Source of the DNA: a virus
Virus record (IMG/VR): IMGVR_UViG_3300007539_000314
Span: 1 to 20,080 of that record
DNA: 20,080 bases
Strand: one strand, 5' to 3'
Of this stretch, positions 1 to 6,600 are shown piece after piece; the stretch's first letter is position 1, and each line of letters begins with the position of its first letter. The notes below the pieces were generated by a model. That model was given only the letters and a program-made list of their open reading frames with translations, did not search any database and was not told the origin of the DNA. A program made the position numbers and the translations under genes.

Positions 1-1
1 C

Positions 2-1057
2 ACTGGACAATGGAACCCGGCAACGGATCTCGACATCGAGGGCGGTTCGTCCGTCGTCGGCAACGGCGCAAACCTGAATTTGTCGGGCGGCGATTCGACA
101 GGATCGAACGGCAACGCCGGTTCCGTCGTTATTTCAGCGGGATCACCTCACGGAACCGGAACCGACGGAAACATACAATTACAGTCGTCGACGGTAATAA
201 CGGCAGCGGCGACAACCGACGTGCCGCTGGAAATCGAACTCGCAGTCGGACAGACCGAAAACGCATTCGAAGTAAACAGCAGCGCTGGCAGCGGCGGCGA
301 TCTGGCAAAGATTGACGAAACAGGTGCTGCGGAATTTGATAACGTCGCGATCTGGTCGGACGGATTGACAGATTGCGTTGTAATCACGTCCGCCGACAAT
401 CAATCGACAACGTCGAATCAGGGGAAACACACTCGTGTCGGCGCTGCCGGCCGTTCCGACCATTACTCAACGTCGATTGGTGCGAATGTCTACGCCGGTT
501 CTTCGTCTACAATGGTCGGCGTCGATATCACGACCTCCGCGATTTCGTCGGTCGGCATCGGTCGCGGCGTTCAGCCGAGCAGAAACGCGGTCTCCATCGG
601 ACAATATGCGAAATGCGGCAATACGCTATCGACGACTTCAGCAATCGCAATCGGCGGCGGAGTTTCGACGATTGATCCGTTGCGTACCCATGCGGTCGCT
701 GGTCAGTGTGTTCTGGGTGGCATCGGCGGAATCAATCAGTTCATTCTGGGCGGCTACGGCGAATTCTACGGTCTGACGGATGTCGCAATTCTTCCGGGCG
801 GTCGAACGGGAACGGATCTGGACGGATACGACATCACAATCGAAGGCGGGCGCGGAACTGGAACCGGAACCGGCGGTTCGATCCGATTCAAAACAGCAGA
901 AGCCGGTTCGACTGGGTCCACTGCGAACGCGCTCACGGAACATCTGGAAATTCGCGAAGACGGACTAATTCTGGTTCCAACGATTCCGACTTCAGATCCG
1001 TCAGTCTCTGGTGCTCTGTGGAGCGATTCCGGGATACTGAAAATAAGTATGGTATAA
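2..1057 (+). CDS. Phage adhesin/tail fiber with YadA-head-like repeats (5' partial)
   Basis: The frame is open from the first base, so this is the C-terminal 351 residues of a longer protein; a TTG at 80 is not needed as a start. The visible part begins with Gly/Ser/Thr-rich beta-repeats (GGDSTGSNGNAGSVVISAG type). It continues with short units ending in S-x-G-I-G, such as STSIGANVYAG and NAVSIGQYAKCG, which resemble the left-handed beta-roll of YadA heads. A second Gly-rich beta stretch (TGTGTGGSIRFKTAEAG) follows. The C-terminus, PTSDPSVSGALWSDSG and then LKIS, is a common ending of phage fiber proteins. I infer a trimeric surface fiber that binds the host. Codon use is unlike the rest of the window: GGC, TCG, GAC and GCG dominate, and bases 61-120 contain 37 G/C of 60, against 24 of 60 at 1261-1320. 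Confidence 0.72.
   Translation, partial: TGQWNPATDLDIEGGSSVVGNGANLNLSGGDSTGSNGNAGSVVISAGSPHGTGTDGNIQLQSSTVITAAATTDVPLEIELAVGQTENAFEVNSSAGSGGDLAKIDETGAAEFDNVAIWSDGLTDCVVITSADNQSTTSNQGKHTRVGAAGRSDHYSTSIGANVYAGSSSTMVGVDITTSAISSVGIGRGVQPSRNAVSIGQYAKCGNTLSTTSAIAIGGGVSTIDPLRTHAVAGQCVLGGIGGINQFILGGYGEFYGLTDVAILPGGRTGTDLDGYDITIEGGRGTGTGTGGSIRFKTAEAGSTGSTANALTEHLEIREDGLILVPTIPTSDPSVSGALWSDSGILKISMV
450..800 (+). repeat. YadA-head-like beta-roll repeats in the GC-rich adhesin
   Basis: About seven degenerate units of 14-20 residues are visible, each with a hydrophobic-x-G core: STSIGAN, TMVGVD, SVGIGRG, AVSIGQY, AIAIGGG, FILGGYG and VAILPGG. The same logic (x-V/A-x-I-G-x-x-A) recurs in the AT-rich 1574-residue protein. 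The repeats are conserved as protein, not as DNA, so they are not recent copies of each other. Confidence 0.55.
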
Positions 1058-1118
1058 TAACTAGCGTGGCAAACGGTTTAGTGCGTTTTACACACAATCA
1101 GAATTAGATGCGATACAG

Positions 1119-1166
1119 ATAGGATTAATAACCAGTTAGTTATTTAACCCAACAAAATCCTATTTT
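1119..1166 (+). terminator. Candidate hairpin terminator after the GC-rich adhesin gene
   Basis: ATAGGATT (1119-1126) pairs exactly with AATCCTAT (1156-1163), and the latter runs into TTTT (1163-1166). Nested inside, AATAAC (1127-1132) pairs with GTTATT (1139-1144) around a six-base loop. The stem is AT-rich and the T-tract short, so termination would be weak. It lies in the 173-base gap 1058-1230, which holds no other gene I can support. A promoter for the downstream operon would be expected here, but I see no convincing -35/-10 pair. Confidence 0.35.
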
Positions 1167-1230
1167 CGTGTATATTATATTGATGAGTAATACAATCCCA
1201 GTTTTAGAAAAATATATTTAGAGAGATAAA

Positions 1231-1533
1231 ATGACTCAATTTTCAATAGAAATTGCTGACGCAGATGTTTCTAGAGTTTTAAACGCTGTTGCGGCAAATT
1301 ATAACAGACCAGAACAGGTTCCAAATCCAGACTTTAACGAATCTCTAAAAGAGAGCGAAACCAACGTGAGAATGATTGACAATCCAGAAACCAAGTATGT
1401 ATTTGCTAATAAAATTGTTCGTAATTTTTTGTCAGAAAATGTTAAGGCATACGAGGTTAAATTGGCAAAGCAAGCTGCTGCTGAAGCTGCTGAGATTGCC
1501 GCGATTGTTACAATTACTGACCCGCAGGTGTAG
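1231..1533 (+). CDS. Small conserved phage structural-module protein, function unknown
   Basis: A 100-residue acidic protein starting at an ATG preceded by GAGAGATAAA, a leader nearly identical to that before the gene at 8404. The N-terminal part (MTQFSIEIADADVSRVLNAV) looks like a short beta-strand and helix. The second half (FANKIVRNFLSENVKAYEV followed by Ala/Glu-rich residues) is predicted to be a long helix. The pattern of a hydrophobic N-terminus and a VKAYEV-type helix matches a small family I recall from structural modules of aquatic phages, where no function is established. It is the first gene after the composition switch and is followed after three bases by the next ORF, so it probably opens an operon. 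It could be a minor virion or connector-associated protein. Confidence 0.75.
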   Translation: MTQFSIEIADADVSRVLNAVAANYNRPEQVPNPDFNESLKESETNVRMIDNPETKYVFANKIVRNFLSENVKAYEVKLAKQAAAEAAEIAAIVTITDPQV

Positions 1534-1536
1534 AGT

Positions 1537-1728
1537 ATGATATACGGCTCTACCGCTTGGTCCGAAACACCTATATCAACCGTAAAAGTACAAGAATTAA
1601 ACGGTGAAGAATTGGGCTATATCCTTATCATTGACACAAACTTCCCCGCCGCACTATTTGTTTCTCAAAACGATGATTTTAGTTTATCTTTTGTTAGAGA
1701 GTTAGAGTTTGAGCTTGATGCAGATTAA
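1537..1728 (+). CDS. Small orphan protein in the connector region
   Basis: A 63-residue ORF starting three bases after the preceding stop, with AGGTG six bases upstream of the ATG. The protein is acidic with an opening MIYGSTAWSETPIS and a hydrophobic strand YILIIDTNF. It has no signal peptide, Cys cluster or recognisable domain. The start of the protein resembles openings of small phage structural proteins (aromatic/Gly followed by S-x-x-P), but that is a weak resemblance. Tight spacing and codon use like its neighbours support that it is translated. Function unknown. Confidence 0.6.
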   Translation: MIYGSTAWSETPISTVKVQELNGEELGYILIIDTNFPAALFVSQNDDFSLSFVRELEFELDAD

Positions 1729-1772
1729 GGTGTTAATTTTTTCAACAATAACTAGGCTTGGGGCTTATTATA

Positions 1773-2078
1773 ATGACCAGTCAAATACATCAAAGTGACA
1801 TTGGAACCAAACTGCTGATAACCGTAAAAGATGACGGATCAGTTGTAGATATTTCCTCAGCGTCATCTCTAACTATTTTGATAAAAAAACCAGATGGTAC
1901 AATTTTGACCAGAACTGGTGTTTTAGAAACAGATGGCACGGACGGTAAAATGTATTACATCGTTGTTGCTGGTGATTTAGATGCTGCGGGGGTTTATAAA
2001 ATTCAGGGTCGTGTAGTTTCAAGTTCAGGTACTTTTTCTACAAGTACCGCAAATTTTAAAGTCCACTGCAACTTATAG
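1773..2078 (+). CDS. Ig-like phage structural protein resembling the BppU N-terminal domain
   Basis: A 101-residue beta-rich protein. I place the start at the ATG at 1773 with GGGG (1760-1763) upstream; an in-frame TTG at 1758 would add five residues and is less likely. Key motifs are an early IHQSDIGT, then DGSVVDISSASSLTILIKKP, DGTILTRTG, TDGTDGKMYYIVV and AGDLDAAGVYKIQGRV. This is the pattern of the small beta-sandwich seen in baseplate upper proteins (BppU/DUF2479 N-terminal region) and in stand-alone phage proteins: an Ile/Leu-x-x-x-K-P-D-G hairpin and a final strand describing a polymer's Ig-like edge. It probably decorates the virion or anchors an appendage. It lies immediately before the probable adaptor gene. 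Confidence 0.72.
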   Translation: MTSQIHQSDIGTKLLITVKDDGSVVDISSASSLTILIKKPDGTILTRTGVLETDGTDGKMYYIVVAGDLDAAGVYKIQGRVVSSSGTFSTSTANFKVHCNL

Positions 2079-2088
2079 GGGTTAAATT

Positions 2089-2607
2089 ATGTCGTGGCAA
2101 GGTCAAATGGGAACTATTGTTCGATACTTAATCGACGATGTAGACCCAGACAATTATACATATTCAGATCATAGAATAGAAACAACTATTCTTGTTGCTG
2201 GGCAATTGACCCAGATGAATGTCGATTTTAATAAAACATACGATATCAATGTCGAGAATTGCACACTTGATCCAGACCCTACAGGCGAAACTGAGGACAA
2301 GGCTTTTATAACCTTGATCTGTTTGCGTGCGGCGTGTATAATAATAGGAAGTGCAATAAGGAGTGAGTCTGGAAATGCTATTTCAATCAAAGATGGTCCT
2401 TCTGCGATTGACCTTCGCGGAGTGACTCAAACCCTAGCAGTTCTTTATAAAGACCTTTGTGAAAAATACGAACAACAATTACTAGAGTATCGGGCTGGAA
2501 ACAGTATTGGCGGTCAAGCAATTCTTGGCCCTTACAGTCCGGGTTCAGACTACGTTTCTAGGAATAACTACGGCGGTCACAGAGCCGGTGGATATTTTGA
2601 ATACTAA
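2089..2607 (+). CDS. Probable head-tail adaptor/connector protein
   Basis: A 172-residue protein with a good SD (AGGGG) before the ATG. The N-terminus MGTIVRYLIDDVDPDNYTYS followed by an acidic helix resembles the start of head-tail adaptors (HK97 gp6 / SPP1 gp15 type), in which a short hydrophobic helix is followed by D-x-x-x-x-x-Y-S/T and a helix bundle. The middle carries AFITLICLRAACIIIGSAI and then AISIKDGPSAIDLRGV, and the end YRAGNSIGGQAILGPYSPGS. The combination SIKDG-x-SAIDLRG plus GPYSPGSD is a signature I associate with a conserved structural protein of aquatic phages. I infer that it joins the portal ring to the neck. The assignment comes from helix content, size and position; a minor neck protein is the alternative. 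Confidence 0.6.
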   Translation: MSWQGQMGTIVRYLIDDVDPDNYTYSDHRIETTILVAGQLTQMNVDFNKTYDINVENCTLDPDPTGETEDKAFITLICLRAACIIIGSAIRSESGNAISIKDGPSAIDLRGVTQTLAVLYKDLCEKYEQQLLEYRAGNSIGGQAILGPYSPGSDYVSRNNYGGHRAGGYFEY

Positions 2608-2624
2608 ACAGGAGAGTTAGAAAG

Positions 2625-3620
2625 ATGCCCAACCAACTAAATTCAGGTGAATTAATAACTAATATCAGTTCTGAATTAGCAGATAATAATGCTGGTTTGA
2701 TCTCGGCTTACGATGTCCGTCACAATATGGAAGATATGGCATTTTCCATCAATAAAATTGTGGCGAGTGGAGATACTGAGGTAGAGTTTCCATTTTTTAA
2801 CGCTGTAAAGTTTTCTACTGCTAATGCAACCTCAAACAGTGCAAGTGCTGATCATGGAGACCTTATCGTAGAATCTGGACTCTTCTTTCCAAATGCAGAC
2901 GATGCGACCAAACAAGACAAGAGACAGACTGAGCCTTGGCTTGGTGATACAGGTATTAACCACGACAATCTTCAGGGTCTTGGTAACGATACTCACCTTC
3001 AATACTACAACAGGGATGGTTCTCGCCCTCTACAGGGTAATATGTCCACCAATGATGGATCAACAGAGAATTGGATTAACTGTTCTGGTATTGACGATGT
3101 TGGGTTTAAGTTTGTTCAAACCAATCCTACTGCCACAGAGCAAGAGATCTATGTCTCTGGAACAATGCGGTGGGCGAATACAGATAATTCAGTTTTAGAA
3201 AATGCAAAAGGTGTCGCCAAGGCTTGGGCATATTTCAGTGCTAGTGGTGCTGGAAATGTGCCAGAGATTTACTCTTGGCATAATATTGAGAGTATTGCTA
3301 GAAAGGGAGAAGCCGGTAAGCTAAAGATTACTTTCCCATCTGGAACATTCGAAAACAACGATTTTGTTGCCATCGGAACTTCTAACGGTACTACTTCAGA
3401 TTCGAACCTTCTGGATATGGACGTAAATACCGTTGCTTGTGTTGCTAGGTCTGGTGACGACGGAACCATGCTAAGATCCGTTACCTATGTAATCCAAGAC
3501 GAAGCTGGTCAATATGTTGATGGTAAGGTCTGTAGCTTTGTTGCTTACGGGTATAGTCCGAATGAAACATCTGGCACTGTCCCAACTATGATAGATGAAA
3601 GTGCATCACCAACGTTCTAA
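2625..3620 (+). CDS. Tail/neck fiber protein with host-binding C-terminal tip
   Basis: A 331-residue protein with SD AGGAGAG. Residues 1-60 (ELADNNAGLISAYDVRHNME) are a helical start common in phage appendage proteins. Around residues 110-140, INHDNLQGLGNDTHLQYYNR followed by DGSRPLQGN is a classic fiber motif: H-x-x-L-x-G-L, D-x-H-x-Q-Y, then D-G-x-R-x-L-x-G-N. The C-terminal third (KAWAYFSASGAG, then YSWHNIESIARKGEAGKLKI and NNDFVAIGTS) matches the pattern of a fiber tip domain common in aquatic phages (K-A-W-x-x-F, NV-x-S-I, G-x-G-x-Y/L-x-V-x-F). I infer a trimeric fiber with an exposed tip that recognises the host. The gene is upstream of the giant adhesin and downstream of the adaptor, which suggests attachment near the neck rather than the tail tip. 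Confidence 0.72.
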   Translation: MPNQLNSGELITNISSELADNNAGLISAYDVRHNMEDMAFSINKIVASGDTEVEFPFFNAVKFSTANATSNSASADHGDLIVESGLFFPNADDATKQDKRQTEPWLGDTGINHDNLQGLGNDTHLQYYNRDGSRPLQGNMSTNDGSTENWINCSGIDDVGFKFVQTNPTATEQEIYVSGTMRWANTDNSVLENAKGVAKAWAYFSASGAGNVPEIYSWHNIESIARKGEAGKLKITFPSGTFENNDFVAIGTSNGTTSDSNLLDMDVNTVACVARSGDDGTMLRSVTYVIQDEAGQYVDGKVCSFVAYGYSPNETSGTVPTMIDESASPTF

Positions 3621-3641
3621 TTAAATTTAAGGGAAGTTTAG

Positions 3642-6600
3642 ATGTCAAATTTTTTCCTAGCAGATAGAATTAAAGAAACGTCCAGAACGGAGGGGTCAGG
3701 TAGTATTGTCCTTGACGGTAAGGTTTCTGGGTTTAGTTCTTTTGCCGATTTTTATGCGTCTGGAGATGTTGTATTTTATGCAGTTACAGACAACATCGAC
3801 TACGAAATAGGTTCTGGTGAGTACCGTGGACTTGGCTCTAGCAGAATTATTACCAGAAACCCTATTAGAAGCTCTCAAATTGGGGTTGGACCTTATTATG
3901 TAGAAGGTACTAGTAATAGCGGCCCAACAGACGGTCAGAACGGTTTTTTCTATCCTGTTTGGTTAAATAAATCTGCTGCTCTTAGTGGTATTGGTTTTAG
4001 TGATGGACCATTTACCGCTGTTAGTGGATTGACATTTGACGAGTATCCCGGACAAACATTTTATAGAGTTACTGAGCGTGCTAATCCAGTAGATACTGTC
4101 GGTATAAGTGGTGGAAATTACGCCACATCTGGTCAACCAATTGGTTTTGGTCGTGGATTAAAAGAGGTATTCGTAACCTATCCCGGAAAGACCTCTGTTT
4201 ACAATGGTGCTGGACTTGACACTGATGTAAAAGAGCCAAAGCATAGCGGTATTGCTTTCTGGAAAAATGAACAAATTCTTAATTATGACTCTGAGCTTGT
4301 TTGGGATGACACTAACGGTTTCTTAGGTATTAATCAACCAAACCCTGAGTATGCGATTGATGTCGGAGGCTTGGTTGCGGACTCGATTGTTAGAGCCTCT
4401 GGTTTTGTAGATGGTGGATCTGGTATCGCTTTCTCTGGCGGTCAATTAACTGATACGCTTCTTACTGCATCTGGTGGTACACAACTAGAGCCATTCTTGA
4501 GAAATCGCAAGGGCACATCCGCCAATGGTGTTATCGAACTTAGCGGTGTTGTTGACCAGATTATTGACTTTTCTGATCAGTCAGTAGCTACGGTATTTGC
4601 TGGCCCCGCCAGTGGTGCTTGTGACCCATGTCCAGATGGGCCTCCAACATTTAGACGATTGGTCTCAAGCGATTTACCCATATCTGAGCTTCAGACTGAT
4701 TTTGGCTTTGTTATTCAGCAAGACGCAGGTCTTGACGCCGGAACTCAAAATACAGCAGCTACGCCATTTGTTCCCGGAATGGTAGCTCTTTATTCAACTA
4801 GCGGCAATATTACTTATGATAGTGGTATTTTTTATGACGCAACAAACAATAGACTTGCAGTTGGCAAAGACGCATCTGTAGACAGTGTTCAATACACCTT
4901 AGATGTAGACGGAGAAGGTACTCTTAATGCTGCATCTGGATACTTTAAACAATTAATCTTTGACAGTAATGTAATTAGGGTTGGTAATAATACTGGTGAA
5001 TATGCAGACCAGACAAACCTATTTGTTGTAAATATTGGCGGTAATGCTGGTGCTAGTTCTAGCGGATTGCAAGACGTTGTTATAATCGGTAGTGGTGCTG
5101 GTAATACCCTTGAAGATGCCGACAGAATTGTTGTTATTGGTGGCTCTGCGGGTGCATCTACTAGATATGCTGAAGATTTAGTTGGCGTTGGTTACAAAGC
5201 ATCACAACTTGGTAGTGGACTATACAACGTTGTTTCTTTAGGTAGCAAGTCGGCGTTTAATGCAGACGACCTTACAGATGTAGTTGCTGTTGGAAAAAAT
5301 GCCTTTGCTCATGGTGCTGGCAGCGATAGCATTGTTGTTATTGGAGAAGAAGCTGGCTCTGGACTTAATTCTTCTTCAGCGTTTATTGCGATGGGTAAAA
5401 ACGTCGCACAAGACGCTTCTGGTGTAACCATGTCTGTTGCACTGGGATCAGATTCACTCAAGGGTGCTAGTGGTGTAACAGATTCTGTTTTTGCTGGTGA
5501 GCAATCAGCAAGCGGATCTTTTGACTTACGAGAAGTTGTTTCTATCGGAAATAAAGCGTCAGTTGAAAGCACAGGTGTCTCAAAAAGTACCCTTATTGGT
5601 CCCGGTGTCGGTAGGTACGCAGAAACTTTAGATAATGTAATTGCTATCGGCCAAAACGCCGCACTGTCGGGTCTTGAACTAGAACGCACAGTTGCCATTG
5701 GTGGACTAGCAGCTAGTAACGCAAGTGGCAATTTCAATACTTACATTGGTCAAGATGCCGGTATAGGGGTTTCTGGACATAACAATATAGAGATTGTTTC
5801 ATCTGGTACAAATACCAGTTTCTTGACTCACGAAGCCAGTAACAAAGTAAATATTGCTGAAATCATCGTAGGTGATCAATCTTCTCATCGAGTCGCCGTT
5901 GGAAAACCTGATGACGCTTCACCAAGTGGCACGCTTGTTGTTAGACCATTTGATGCTGACGAAGCTGCATTTATTATTCAACATCAAGGTTCTGGATCTG
6001 CAACACCTTACGTGGTTTTACAGTCGGGCGATGGAACCTCTATCTACCACATCACTAATAGTGGAGATGTTATTTCTAGTGGATTTATGCATCCAAGCGG
6101 TGGTCTTAAATTAGATCCACATCTTCCAGACAGTATCACTAATAAACTATACAATGAGGGCGGTACTCTCAAGTGGAATGGTAGTGCTCTTAATATTGGC
6201 GGTGGATTTAACAGTTTTGATCTGCGTGCTCAAATTGATGATACTGCCGACTCTGGGGTTGAGATCACGACCGGTCAAACGATCTTATTCAGTGGTATTC
6301 ATGTAGATACACAGATTGATTCTGGCAATCGTCAGATCATAGTTGATGCAGGAACCTTATCTGGTGTTCTTCAAAATCAAATCACAAACTCTCTGTACAC
6401 CTTCGATGTTGTATCTAGCGGTGCTGACACATCATTAGGTGCGAACGATCCAAAGACTATGGACGATGGTGCCGTACTAGCTATTTCTGGTGTTAGCGGT
6501 GTTACCATAGACTTTGATAATCAAACAGATGGAACAAACAGTAGTGGTATTTTTGTTATCGGCTACAATCCTGATAATAATTATACATTTAACATGACTG

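Noticed and set aside
10-1107. Arg/Ser-rich overlapping ORFs in other frames of the first gene
   Set aside because: They arise from the CG-rich codons of the adhesin; the composition (Arg-Arg runs) is unlike a real protein, and the adhesin frame has clear domain motifs.
1058-1230. A T4-type late promoter or sigma-70 promoter in the gap after the first gene
   Set aside because: AT-rich stretches such as TATATTATAT occur, but no TATAAATA and no properly spaced -35/-10 pair is present; calling one would be guesswork.
1758-1772. TTG start for the Ig-like protein at 1758
   Set aside because: The ATG at 1773 has a GGGG stretch at suitable spacing and removes residues (MGLII) that do not match the family-like start.
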